Below are positions 53,088-61,711 of a stretch of 64,000 bases of DNA, piece by piece. The stretch comes from HGM04593 sp045631905. Lineage in GTDB: Bacteria > Bacteroidota > Bacteroidia > Bacteroidales > Bacteroidaceae. A program made the position numbers and the translations under genes. The stretch spans positions 19,593 through 83,592 of the forward strand of contig JAZQVO010000029.1 of assembly GCA_045631905.1 (NCBI GenBank). Direction: 5' to 3'. Within the stretch, counting starts at the first letter, position 1, and every line of letters starts with the position of its first letter. The notes below the pieces were generated by a model. The model worked only from the letters and a program-made list of their open reading frames with translations, made no database searches and was not told the origin of the DNA.

Positions 53088-53471
53088 TTAGTTCATTATT
53101 ACTTCGAGCGAAGAGGGTAGCAGACGTTCCACGTTGTCGGGGCCTATGGCTCTTACGTGTGAGATGTAGAAGCGTTTGCCTCGTCCCAGGTTGCGGAACA
53201 TCTCTTTCTGTTTGGTGGTAAAGTCGGCTCCTTGCGATACAAGGGGTACGGCGTTTCCCATGTTGTCGTAGAATACTGTTTCGAACGATAGGACTTTGAA
53301 TCCTATGTTCAAGAGCCCGTCGTCGATAGCTGCAACTATGCCGTTTGCGCTCATGAGTGCTTTTTTGCTAAGCGGTGTGCCTCCTCTGTATCGTTGTGTG
53401 TTGCCGTCTTTGTCTTTGTATTCGATGAAGGCGGTGGGGTTGGGTAGCTGGCGCACACGGAAGGTGTATTG
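53088..53471 (-). pseudogene. gldM: In-frame C-terminal domain of GldM, separated by a TGA
   Basis: This stretch continues the gldM frame directly after the TGA at 53474-53472: five codons QYTFR, then VRQLPNPTAFIEYKDKDGN and so on for a total of 127 residues to a TAA at 53090-53088. It contains the GldM C-terminal (D4) features, including GGTPLSKKALMS and GADFTTKQKEMFRNLGRGKRFYI (core FTTKQKEMFRNLGRG). No base insertion or deletion is needed to join it. Separate translation could start only at the GTG at 53456, with no signal peptide. Together with the upstream part the total is 525 codons, the normal GldM length. Confidence 0.85.
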
Positions 53472-54665
53472 TCACATGCTTTGTGTGCGTCCCTCCTCGT
53501 TTGTGGCGTTTACGCCTATTACAATATCTTCGCCCACTTGTGAGGGGATAACTATGAAACCTCCCTTGCCGTCGTTTCTGAGTGTGCCTTTGCCACTTGC
53601 GATGCTTGCTTGTATCTTGTTGCTTGCTACACCGGGCACCGAGATGCTTACGGGGTTCTCAAAGCCGGCATACAACACGTTCATGAGCGATGCGCTCACT
53701 GTTGCCGTGGGCTCTACCACGGTGTACTTTTGCGAGAAGTCGTAGCGTGTTTGTGCGCCTGCTCCGTCGTTCACGAGCATGTATCCGTTTAGGGTGTAGT
53801 CGCCCACGGTGTTGCAGGTCTTGCTGTATTCTCCGTCCTCGGTCTCAAAGAGCTTGTCGTCTATGTATATCTGTGGGCGTTGTGTGGAGTCTACGGCTGC
53901 AAGAATAATTTGTGCCGAGAAGTTTCCGCCACGCACCACGTTGCGCGATGTGGGGATCACAAGTGAGCGTATCTGGTTTACGCGCACGTCGCCCATGTCG
54001 ATGTTTCTTGCAAGGGTGTGCAGAACCTCGCCTTCGGCGTATCTTACATCGTTTTGTAGTTTTGTGAGCAGGGTGATGGCTGCTATGGCCGGCATGCTCT
54101 CAAAGTTGTACTCTTGCCAGTTTTTAAGTAGCGATATGTCGCGACGCGGTATCTCGGTGCTGAAACTGCTTTTTATTATCTCGCGTTGCACCGAGTCGGT
54201 TATCATGGTTATAATCTCTTCGCGGTATTTTACTATTGCGTCGTAGAGTGCTTGTCCCTGTCCGCTGCCGGGAGCGAGCATCACATATGTCGATGCTTCG
54301 AGGTCTTCGCGGTTCACAAGGTTGTTGTGGTCACCTTTCTCTCCATCGGCTTTTTTGGCTATGCGCTCTTTCAAGAGGTCGGCAAAGTTGTATAGCGAGT
54401 CGGATATGTTTTTTACATATTGTGCACGCTCGTACCAGTTGCGAACCTTTTCGGGGTTCTGTGCCATGAGCTCTTCGAACTTCTCGTATTGTGCTTCGTT
54501 CTGTCGGCCCACGTTGTCTTTGGTCTTTTTGAGGCTCTCATCGACGAGTGTAAAGCCGTTGAGCACGTCCGAAGAGACGTTCAGTGCAAGCATCGCCATC
54601 AGAAGAACGTACATGAGGTTTATCATCTTCTGACGTGGTGAGACTCTTTGTTTCTTAATCTTCAT
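53472..54665 (-). CDS. gldM: T9SS motor protein GldM/PorM, ended early by an in-frame TGA
   Basis: GldM and GldL form the proton-driven inner-membrane motor of type IX secretion; GldM spans the periplasm to the GldK-GldN ring. This 397-residue part has the membrane helix (MINLMYVLLMAMLALNVSSD near residues 14-33) and periplasmic domains D1 to D3. It ends GRTQSM-stop, whereas the family continues with methionine-glycine and then an FRV block. The missing 128 residues (D4) are encoded in the same frame immediately downstream. Either the gene is inactivated, the TGA is read through, or it is an assembly error. It lies 12 bases downstream of gldL. Confidence 0.9.
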   Translation of the reverse strand: MKIKKQRVSPRQKMINLMYVLLMAMLALNVSSDVLNGFTLVDESLKKTKDNVGRQNEAQYEKFEELMAQNPEKVRNWYERAQYVKNISDSLYNFADLLKERIAKKADGEKGDHNNLVNREDLEASTYVMLAPGSGQGQALYDAIVKYREEIITMITDSVQREIIKSSFSTEIPRRDISLLKNWQEYNFESMPAIAAITLLTKLQNDVRYAEGEVLHTLARNIDMGDVRVNQIRSLVIPTSRNVVRGGNFSAQIILAAVDSTQRPQIYIDDKLFETEDGEYSKTCNTVGDYTLNGYMLVNDGAGAQTRYDFSQKYTVVEPTATVSASLMNVLYAGFENPVSISVPGVASNKIQASIASGKGTLRNDGKGGFIVIPSQVGEDIVIGVNATNEEGRTQSM

Positions 54666-54677
54666 TGTGTGCTCTTT

Positions 54678-55388
54678 TTACTGTTGAGGCTTGTTTATAT
54701 TCATTGTCATAGCCTGAATCATACGGGCGTACATGGCGTTGAGCTCTTCTATCTGTTTTGCCATCTTCATGGTTTGCTCGTTTACTTGGTCTATTGCGCC
54801 CACTTGGTTGCCTGCGCTACGCAACTGCACCTCGTATAGTGCGTTTATGCCTGTTAGGTTTCGGCTTAATGTCTCCATCTCGGCCATGTTCATGCCAAGG
54901 GTGTTTGCTTGCTCGGCAATCTTCTTTATTGCTTCGTTAAGGGCTGTAACCTTTTCTATGTACTCTTCGGTTACTTTGTCCATTTGGGGGTAAAGCTCGG
55001 GGTTGTTGGTTGTGGCGGGTGTGCCGGCGGGGGTTACTTGCGGGGTTATACTCTCTGTGCCCAAGGTGCCGTTTATCACTATTGTTCCACCATGCATGGG
55101 TGCTCCTTCTATTTTTATTTGTGAGCCCTCTTCGGCTGCCTCCTCTCTCTTTTCGTCGAGTGCTACATCGTAGGGGCGTTCGAAGGCCGAGAAGAAGAAT
55201 ACTACAACCTCGGCTCCCATACCGACGAACAGCATTATGTTGGCTCCGGCAATGTGGGTTAGCTTGAAGAGTGTTCCCAAGATTACGATTGCGGCTCCCC
55301 AGCTATAAAGGTAGTTGAGTACGGTCTTTCCTCTTGCCGAGTCCATGAATGCCTGTATTCGTCTTATTGCGTTTTTATATTTGCCCAT
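54678..55388 (-). CDS. gldL: T9SS motor protein GldL/PorL
   Basis: A 236-residue inner-membrane protein with two helices at about 28-45 and 48-66 (GAAIVILGTLFKLTHIAGAN, then IMLFVGMGAEVVVFFFSAFE). The conserved Glu in the second helix (GMGAEVV) is the one known from Flavobacterium and Porphyromonas work to be needed for proton-driven rotation. The region from about 130 on is a helical cytoplasmic tail (YIEKVTALNEAIKKIAEQ). 39 bases after gldK, 12 before gldM. Confidence 0.95.
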   Translation of the reverse strand: MGKYKNAIRRIQAFMDSARGKTVLNYLYSWGAAIVILGTLFKLTHIAGANIMLFVGMGAEVVVFFFSAFERPYDVALDEKREEAAEEGSQIKIEGAPMHGGTIVINGTLGTESITPQVTPAGTPATTNNPELYPQMDKVTEEYIEKVTALNEAIKKIAEQANTLGMNMAEMETLSRNLTGINALYEVQLRSAGNQVGAIDQVNEQTMKMAKQIEELNAMYARMIQAMTMNINKPQQ

Positions 55389-55427
55389 AATTGTATATCT
55401 GTGTTGAATGTGTGAATATTGTGGTTG

Positions 55428-56858
55428 TTATCTTCTGCGGTTGGTGCCGGCGTAACTGCGTACACAGCGGAAACCGATGTATGAACGCGCCTCGTTTTGG
55501 TATTCGTAGTTGCGTGTGGCTCCTTGTATGAAGCGTACGGCATCTTTCCATGAGCCTCCGCGTATGGTCTTTTTCTTCATGCTGTAAGGGTCCTCTTTGG
55601 CGGCGCGATATTGCAGGTCGGGGTTCATGTCGCTCATCTGCAACACGCCTGCTTCGGTGTACACGGTTGAGGTCCACTCGGCAACGTTTCCAGCCATGTC
55701 GTAGAGGCCGTTTGAGTTGGCCGAGAATATTCCGCAGGGCGATGTGATGAGACTGCCGTCTTTGGTGTAGTTGCCCTCTTCGGGTTTGTAGTTGGCATAG
55801 TAGCACCCTTTGTCGCTCTTTGTGTCGTCGCTCTCCCAGGGGTATTTGTTACCGTTTTTGCCTCGTGCGGCATATTCCCACTCTATCTCCGAGGGGAGGC
55901 GGTAGCGTTGTATCCACTTTGCTTGTGCTCCAAGACCACGGAGAAGATATTCGGTGCGCCATGCGCAGAAGGCGTTGGCTTGCTCCCAGCTTACTCCCAC
56001 AACGGGGTGGTTGTTGTAGTTGGGGTGGCTGAAGTAGAGGTTAAGGTATACCTCGTTGTTGGCGTTGGGGAAGTCGTTCACCCAGCAGGTTGTGTCGGGG
56101 TATATGTTTACTATGTAGGTGTTGAGAAAGTCGTATTGGCTCGACAAGGGGCGTGTGATGGTCTCGCGCACGATTGCTCCCTCATCGTCGATGTATGCGG
56201 TGTCTTTCGATATTGTTATCACTGCATCGTAGTCGGTGGGGATATCGGTGTTGCGGTTGCGCTCCTCGGGGTTCAGGCGGTTTTTGCGCATGGCGGCTTG
56301 TGTGTAGTCGTAGATGCTGTAACGGTAGTTCATCTGTGAGGCGTCGAGCATCTTCTCGCCTGTTATGGGGTTGGTTATGTAGACACTCTCTATGGCGCGT
56401 TGTTCGTCCTCGCTGGGGCGTTGCCAGGGTATGGGCTTCTTCCAGTTGAGGTAGGGCTCTATGGGCTCGCCATACTGGTCCTCGGTTATTTTATAGGTTT
56501 CGTCGCCACCATATGCGGGGTCGGCAAGGCGTTCGCGAATGATGGAGTCGCGCACCCAAAATACAAATTGGCGGTATTTGGCATTTGAAACCTCGGTCTC
56601 GTCCATCCAAAAGGCATCGACCGAGATGTCCTTCACGGGTGCCGAGGTGCCCCAAAGCGAGTCGGCTTTCTCCTCGCCCACCTTTATCGAACCGCGCTCA
56701 ACAAGCACCATACCATAGGGCGTGGGTTCGTTGTATCCTGTACCGCCCACACCTGTAACCTCGCCTCCGTTGGCATTGCCGTAACTGCGGGGGCTGAGGC
56801 ACGACGCTGTAACGAGTGCCAAAAGAATCGTTGGCAGAAAAATTATCTTTTTCATCAT
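55428..56858 (-). CDS. gldK: T9SS lipoprotein GldK/PorK
   Basis: A 476-residue outer-membrane lipoprotein with lipobox LVTASC (Cys about residue 20). The rest is a formylglycine-generating-enzyme (SUMF1) fold: MVLVERGSIKVG around 50, VDAFWMDETEVSNAKYRQFV (core FWMDETEVSNAKYRQF) around 76, HPVVGVSWEQANAFCAWR around 280, RLPSEIEWEYAARG around 315, GLYDMAGNVAEWTS around 388 and IRGGSWKDAVRF around 432. In GldK the fold is structural, not catalytic: it forms the ring with GldN. ATGs at 56858 and 56855 are both possible; the first overlaps the porP stop (ATGA). Confidence 0.95.
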   Translation of the reverse strand: MMKKIIFLPTILLALVTASCLSPRSYGNANGGEVTGVGGTGYNEPTPYGMVLVERGSIKVGEEKADSLWGTSAPVKDISVDAFWMDETEVSNAKYRQFVFWVRDSIIRERLADPAYGGDETYKITEDQYGEPIEPYLNWKKPIPWQRPSEDEQRAIESVYITNPITGEKMLDASQMNYRYSIYDYTQAAMRKNRLNPEERNRNTDIPTDYDAVITISKDTAYIDDEGAIVRETITRPLSSQYDFLNTYIVNIYPDTTCWVNDFPNANNEVYLNLYFSHPNYNNHPVVGVSWEQANAFCAWRTEYLLRGLGAQAKWIQRYRLPSEIEWEYAARGKNGNKYPWESDDTKSDKGCYYANYKPEEGNYTKDGSLITSPCGIFSANSNGLYDMAGNVAEWTSTVYTEAGVLQMSDMNPDLQYRAAKEDPYSMKKKTIRGGSWKDAVRFIQGATRNYEYQNEARSYIGFRCVRSYAGTNRRR

Positions 56859-57796
56859 TTCAATATTCTTATACTGTTATGTTTATTTTTTCCTTTTTTA
56901 AATATTTCAAGGTCCATTTTGTAACCTATGAATATGTCGTGGTTTCCGTTCTTTGCTCCTATGCCCGATGTAAACAGCTCGTATCCGTAGCTTGCTGTTA
57001 TGTTCATAAATTCTACACCGAAAAATATTGTTACAGAGGTGTTTGGGCTGTATGTCAAGCCTGCGAAGTACTCTTTTTCGTTGTAGCTGTATGTGCCTTT
57101 TCCTGTGATGTCGGCTCGCCACGAAACAAGGTCGGTCATCACTTGGAGATAGGGCTGTATGGTTATTAACGTATTTTTTAACGGAATATTGCCTCCTGCC
57201 GTAAAATTATAGTAGGGCTCTATTTGAATCTCGTTTTTTTCGCCCATAAGAATGAGGGGTGAGTTGATGTGCAGGGCCGAAATTCCGGCGTAAAAGTGTT
57301 TGTGTTGGTAGAGGAAGCCTATGCCTATATCGAATTTGTTGCCATCGGCCTCGCCCGAGGGGAATGCCGGGTCGTTCTTGTCGCCGCCGAACTCAATTTT
57401 TTTGCTGTCGAACTTTGCGTTGAGAATGCCTAACTGCAAGCCTCCTGCAAACCTTCCTTCAAAGAGTTTTATTCCGTAGGCATAATTTATATAGAGGTGT
57501 TGGTTTGTGAAAAGGCCTATTTGGTCGTTAAGTGCTCCCAAGCCCATAGAGTGGTCGCCTGCGACAAAGGGTATGGGTGAGTCTACGTGCAGGAGCATGC
57601 TCTTGGGGTTGTTCTCAAAGCCTGTCATCTGGTTGCTGTATGTGCCGTAGCCCCATAGCTTGCCTGTGGAGCCTGCTCCGGCCGGGTTGTAGAAGCCGAG
57701 CATGTTCCAGTAGTGGGTAAAATGCACGTCGTATTGTGCGTGAGCTGTTGCAAACGCTCCTATTGATATTATGAGAAGTATAAATAGCTTTTTCAT
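56855..57796 (-). CDS. PorP/SprF family type IX secretion membrane protein
   Basis: A 313-residue outer-membrane beta-barrel with a signal peptide (KKLFILLIISIGAFATAHAQ). YDVHFTHYWNMLGFYNPAGAG (core HYWNMLGFYNPAGAG), LHVDSPIPFVAGDHSMGLGAL (core FVAGDHSMGLGAL), and repeated aromatic-gly strands are the PorP/SprF marks. PorP-type proteins bridge the secretion system and surface protein attachment, and its place at the head of gldKLMN matches porP-porK-porL-porM-porN in Porphyromonas. ATG 57796 follows the promoter; the upstream ATG at 57814 adds a short basic stretch. Confidence 0.92.
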   Translation of the reverse strand: MKKLFILLIISIGAFATAHAQYDVHFTHYWNMLGFYNPAGAGSTGKLWGYGTYSNQMTGFENNPKSMLLHVDSPIPFVAGDHSMGLGALNDQIGLFTNQHLYINYAYGIKLFEGRFAGGLQLGILNAKFDSKKIEFGGDKNDPAFPSGEADGNKFDIGIGFLYQHKHFYAGISALHINSPLILMGEKNEIQIEPYYNFTAGGNIPLKNTLITIQPYLQVMTDLVSWRADITGKGTYSYNEKEYFAGLTYSPNTSVTIFFGVEFMNITASYGYELFTSGIGAKNGNHDIFIGYKMDLEIFKKGKNKHNSIRILK

Positions 57797-57850
57797 CTTC
57801 TTTTTAACGTGCAAAACAGGCTGTTATTATTTTTCATCTGTTTTAGAATA

Positions 57851-57882
57851 CAAAAATAATTGTTATCTGCTCTAAATACAAA
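57851..57882 (-). promoter_or_regulatory. Promoter for the T9SS operon
   Basis: Minus strand: TTTG (57882-57879), 20 bases, then TATTTTTG (57858-57851). Both boxes match, 54 bases before porP. Confidence 0.7.
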
Positions 57883-57998
57883 TTTTGTGATTTTTTTTGA
57901 ATATTACATTTAATATGGTGCAACCGCTTTACCCTCTTTTTGGCGTGAAAGGAGGTGCTGTATGGTGGTTGTTTCAAAATAGGGTGTAGGTACTAAAA

Positions 57999-58030
57999 AC
58001 ATAGCCGACTTTCGCGAAAGTCGGCTATGT
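57999..58030 (-). terminator. Perfect 32-base palindrome; terminator after the modular cargo gene
   Basis: Both 16-base halves pair fully (core tagccgacttt / aaagtcggcta) about a CGCG centre. On the minus strand a T-rich tract follows. It separates the fucosidase operon from the T9SS operon. Confidence 0.88.
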
Positions 58031-58051
58031 CTCTGTTTTTATCTCATATAG

Positions 58052-61000
58052 TTATTTTACGATAACTTTTTTGCCATTTATGATGTAGATTCCGGGGGTG
58101 GTAATTTTGCCTACTTTGCGACCCGACAGCTCGTAGATATTGTTGCCGTGAATATCTTCTTCGGCCTCGATATCGGTTATGCCTGTTGTTGTGTCGAATA
58201 TACGTTCGGTGGCAACAAAGGTCGAGCCCATGTCTTTCCCTGTGGACCAATAGGCAAGATAACCATCGCGCAGGTTCATTTTGTTATTGCTGTAACCTTT
58301 TTGTTCCAAGTAAAAACCTGTGTCGGCATACTCGCTTTTTGTGGGAACCCAATATGTGTTGTTGCCGTTAGGAGCTGGTTCCGTTATCATGACGGGGTGG
58401 GTTCCGGCTCCGGTGTTGCCGGCCATCGTTGTCGATGATGATAGGATATGTCCTTCTCCTGCAACAAGATTTACAATTTTGTAGCCTTTGCAGGGGTTGC
58501 CGATAAATGCGAAGCTGTATGCGTCTTTGTCGGCTTCTGCCTCGGGGAGTGTAGCTGAATTTAACGGCATGGCTGTTTCGCCCTCTGTGTGTTTAAGGTA
58601 AAAATTGTTTCTTGTGTCGAGTGTTATGAAGTACCACTTGTCGATATCTTCGTAGCTTGTGGCAAACTCAAATGGGAGCTCGCCGTTTAGTGTGCACAGG
58701 ATATTTACAGCGGGTTGCGATTTGCGCACAAGACCGTATCCCCTAAGCGAGGTGGTGTGTGCACCAAAAGCTGTTGCAGGCTCGGTATAGGGGGTGTTTA
58801 TTTTGAGGTTTTTGCTCTCGCTGTACCACTCTTCGTCGTTGCTTTTGTAGTTGTATGTAACAGCGATATTGCCAGTTGCTGTGGGGGCATCGGCTGTCAG
58901 GAGATACCATGCCGAGCATGAGTTTGCTCCCCCGGCCCATGTAACTATTCGGCCACTCTCGCCGCTACCGTTACTGTGCCCTTCGGTGTGCATTACAACA
59001 TTATTCGATATAATATTGTACTGCCCTGTGCTTTGCAAGTTAAGCGTTGCGCCGGTGGAGGGTACACTTGCACTCACCTCTTGCCCGTTCATGTATTTTG
59101 AGTCACCGGCGTTCTTAAAAAAATATTTTCCGTTTTCGGTTTTTTCGAGTAACCAGTAGAACGATGCGTCGGTGTAGTCGACATCTTTCCACATGGTATT
59201 TGTGCCGTTGCTGTATATGGCTTTGTCGCCGGTTGTCCAGCCGGTGTACGCGCTTTTTATAACGTAGTAGTTGCCGGCAACAGGTGTTGTTGTTTCGCCT
59301 AACGCGTTGAGTGCGCCTTGAACGGCGTTGTCGGCAAGCTCAATATCTTCGTTTGTGCTTTCTTCGTTCAAGGTGGTGGCTTGGGCGATGGCTCTGTTTA
59401 GTGTGGCAACTGCCTCTTCGTTGTAATATCCGGGGTCGGTTCCGGGTTGTATGTTTCGTGTGCTTATCTCGTCGATTTTTTCTATGAGAGCACCAAGAGC
59501 ACCCATCTCTCTCTTGGTAACAAGAAAGGTGGAGCCGGCACCATAACCTGCTGTCCAGTAGGCGACTTTGTTGTCGCGGTTGTTCATTTTGTTGTTACTG
59601 TGTCCCTTTTGCTCCAGGTAGAAGCCATTTGTGGCATTTGTGCTTTTTGAAGGAACCCAGTAGATGTTGTTGTCGGCAGGGACAGGTTCGGCTGTCATCA
59701 CGGGGTATGTGCTACCGCCGGTTGTACCCATCATGGTGGTCGACGAAGAGAGTATTTTGCCTTGTGCCGCGTAGTTCACTATTTTGTAGCCTGTGTAAGG
59801 GTTGCCGACAAATGCAAAGGTGTATGCGTCTTTGTTGCTCTTGTCTATTGCGGTTTTATTCAGAGGCATAGAGGTTGCACCCTCTTCGTAAAAGAGATAT
59901 TTGTTATCGAGTGTCAAGTAGTACCAGTTGGTTATCTCCTCTACTGTGGCGGCTGCCACAAAAGGAAGAGCCGACGGGTTGTATGTGGCATCAATCTCTT
60001 TTATGCAGTTTGCTGTAACTGTACCTGTGGGTGTTTGGCCAAGGGTGATACCCCAAGGTGCCGATGGTGCAGGGTATGTGCCGTCGGTGGTTATTTTCAC
60101 CTCGGTGTGCATAACCTCGCCGTTAAACATGTGTTTGTATTTAACGCTGTACCCCGAGATTACGTCGGCAATAACATGTACCTCGCCATCTATGTATTCG
60201 GCAGGGATAGTGTACTCGTCGTTGTCGTCGAAGAGGTCGGCGGGTATGTAGTCGATGGAGTACTGCTTTGTGCCGTGAACATACTGCTCGCTTGTGATGG
60301 CATAATCTTGGTTGGCATCAATCTCTATGTTGTAACCGTGAACAACGGTAACGCCTCGGTAGGCAAAGCCGTTCGATGGTACTACTTTTATTTTGTAGCC
60401 TTTGCCAAAAGGCACGGTTGTGCCTCCAAGGCCTTCGTTTGTTTCGGCCGATAGTAGCTCGCAGTTGCGCTGGTGTGCAGATATTGTTGTTGTCTCGCCG
60501 TGAATATTCAGACGTACATCTACAACAGCTCCACCGTTTGCGGTGATGGTGTTGCCTTCGAGTGTGTTGCCACCGGGGTCTACGCTGTTCCAGTCTATCT
60601 TGTAGCGCATGCGGTAGAAGCCGTTTGCAAGGTCGGCAGGTATTGTGAATGTGGGTGGGTTGAGTACGTTGCGTGCGCTCTCTGTGAGGTTTGTTCCGTT
60701 GCTGTTCTTTCCGCTTGTACCGTCGCTGCTACCACTATAAAAAGAGTATGTCATGATGTCGGAGCCTTCGGCTATGCTCAAATCGTCGTTGAGTGTTGCG
60801 TGGAAACGGCCGTCGTTGCCACGGTCGAGGTATACGTAACCGTTCATCCAGTTGCCGTTCATGGCCAAGGTGGGGGTTATTGTTTCGCCGGCTTTTGCCA
60901 AGAATGCTTTGCCTTCTGTTTTGTCATAATACATCTGCTTGTTTTGTGCAGTGTTAAGTGTTATGCTTTGGTTACCGTCGGCCGAGCCGTTAAAGGCTAT

Positions 61001-61699
61001 GCTTTTAATCCAGCGCGAGGCGTGGGTGCTGTTGGCGTTTTTTTCGAAGTTGAGTGCATAGTCGGTGTAGATAATGCGTTGTACGGGGTTGTTGTTCACC
61101 TCAATCTGGTCTACGTAGGCTATGAAGTCCTCGCTGAGTGTGTGGGGCGACTCGCAATCGACCACAAATACAAGGCTGTAAATGCTTATGTTGCCGGCAC
61201 CTTTAATTGCAAAAACGGCATCTTGCCATTTGTTGGCAACAAAATCGACCGATGCAAGCTCCCAAAACTGCTCAACGTCTTTGGGCTGTGATGCGCGGTC
61301 GTTGCGCTTGCCAAGGCCTATGAGCATCACACGTCCGGCAACGGGCTTGTGTATGAGTGCGTGAACATATTTTGTGGTGGCTGTAAGGGCGATAGGTTCT
61401 TTGAGGTCGACTCTCACACCAAAGGTGTTACTGCCGAAGCGTGAACGCTGTAGGGCAAGCATCTTGTCTGTGGGGTTCGCGGCCTCGCCCAAGAGGTCAT
61501 CGACCTGGTTCAGGTGGTTGGTTACTATGGCTGTACGGCCTGTCATCTCTCCTGTGCGGAAGGGTGATTTTTCCCATGTGTCGTACACGTTGATAGCTTC
61601 GTATTCGGGCTCGACGGTGTCGAATGTTATTGTCTGTGCTATTGCAACGAAGGGCATGGCAATGGCTGCAACGAATGATAGATATTTATTTAGTTTCAT
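58052..61699 (-). CDS. Large modular secreted protein with T9SS sorting domain
   Basis: A 1215-residue protein with a signal peptide (about 1-22). Visible parts: N-terminal beta-rich domain (23-220), GEVED-like region with LDRGNDGRFHATLNDD (about 290-370), Ig-like/InlB-like region (430-570), a lectin-like module (588-729), a helical FIVAR-like linker (735-802, ALIEKIDEI to NAVQGALNAL), a beta-trefoil-like region (807-937), a second copy of the lectin-like module (1017-1166) and the C-terminal sorting domain (about 1172-1215; YELSGRKVG, GIYIINGKKVIVK). Enzyme activity is not evident; it is probably a surface glycan-binding protein. It starts 12 bases after the fucosidase stop, so both are co-transcribed. 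Confidence 0.85.
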   Translation of the reverse strand: MKLNKYLSFVAAIAMPFVAIAQTITFDTVEPEYEAINVYDTWEKSPFRTGEMTGRTAIVTNHLNQVDDLLGEAANPTDKMLALQRSRFGSNTFGVRVDLKEPIALTATTKYVHALIHKPVAGRVMLIGLGKRNDRASQPKDVEQFWELASVDFVANKWQDAVFAIKGAGNISIYSLVFVVDCESPHTLSEDFIAYVDQIEVNNNPVQRIIYTDYALNFEKNANSTHASRWIKSIAFNGSADGNQSITLNTAQNKQMYYDKTEGKAFLAKAGETITPTLAMNGNWMNGYVYLDRGNDGRFHATLNDDLSIAEGSDIMTYSFYSGSSDGTSGKNSNGTNLTESARNVLNPPTFTIPADLANGFYRMRYKIDWNSVDPGGNTLEGNTITANGGAVVDVRLNIHGETTTISAHQRNCELLSAETNEGLGGTTVPFGKGYKIKVVPSNGFAYRGVTVVHGYNIEIDANQDYAITSEQYVHGTKQYSIDYIPADLFDDNDEYTIPAEYIDGEVHVIADVISGYSVKYKHMFNGEVMHTEVKITTDGTYPAPSAPWGITLGQTPTGTVTANCIKEIDATYNPSALPFVAAATVEEITNWYYLTLDNKYLFYEEGATSMPLNKTAIDKSNKDAYTFAFVGNPYTGYKIVNYAAQGKILSSSTTMMGTTGGSTYPVMTAEPVPADNNIYWVPSKSTNATNGFYLEQKGHSNNKMNNRDNKVAYWTAGYGAGSTFLVTKREMGALGALIEKIDEISTRNIQPGTDPGYYNEEAVATLNRAIAQATTLNEESTNEDIELADNAVQGALNALGETTTPVAGNYYVIKSAYTGWTTGDKAIYSNGTNTMWKDVDYTDASFYWLLEKTENGKYFFKNAGDSKYMNGQEVSASVPSTGATLNLQSTGQYNIISNNVVMHTEGHSNGSGESGRIVTWAGGANSCSAWYLLTADAPTATGNIAVTYNYKSNDEEWYSESKNLKINTPYTEPATAFGAHTTSLRGYGLVRKSQPAVNILCTLNGELPFEFATSYEDIDKWYFITLDTRNNFYLKHTEGETAMPLNSATLPEAEADKDAYSFAFIGNPCKGYKIVNLVAGEGHILSSSTTMAGNTGAGTHPVMITEPAPNGNNTYWVPTKSEYADTGFYLEQKGYSNNKMNLRDGYLAYWSTGKDMGSTFVATERIFDTTTGITDIEAEEDIHGNNIYELSGRKVGKITTPGIYIINGKKVIVK
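58202..58651 (-). repeat. Second copy of the internal lectin-like module
   Basis: Codes for residues 1017-1166 of the large protein. It aligns along its whole length with 588-729: WYFITLD/WYYLTLD, MPLN, DAYSFAFIGNP/DAYTFAFVGNP, GYKIVN, ILSSSTTM, HPVM/YPVM, YWVP, FYLEQKGYSNNKMN/FYLEQKGHSNNKMN, GSTF. Confidence 0.85.
59513..59938 (-). repeat. First copy of the internal lectin-like module
   Basis: Codes for residues 588-729 of the large protein; partner of the copy at 58202-58651. Confidence 0.85.
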
Positions 61700-61711
61700 G
61701 GTGCTCGTTTT

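Noticed and set aside
53472..53474. Selenocysteine or reassigned TGA in gldM
   Set aside because: No clear SECIS-like hairpin follows the codon by eye, the site is normally glycine rather than cysteine, and TGA ends other genes normally here. Ordinary readthrough is not excluded.
53457..53474. Frameshift as the cause of the split gldM
   Set aside because: Both parts are in the same frame with exactly five codons between the TGA and the GTG of the downstream part; only the stop codon interrupts.
60473..61291. 272-codon plus-strand frame opposite the 1215-residue protein
   Set aside because: Cys/Val/Tyr-rich composition, no motifs; shadow of the real gene.
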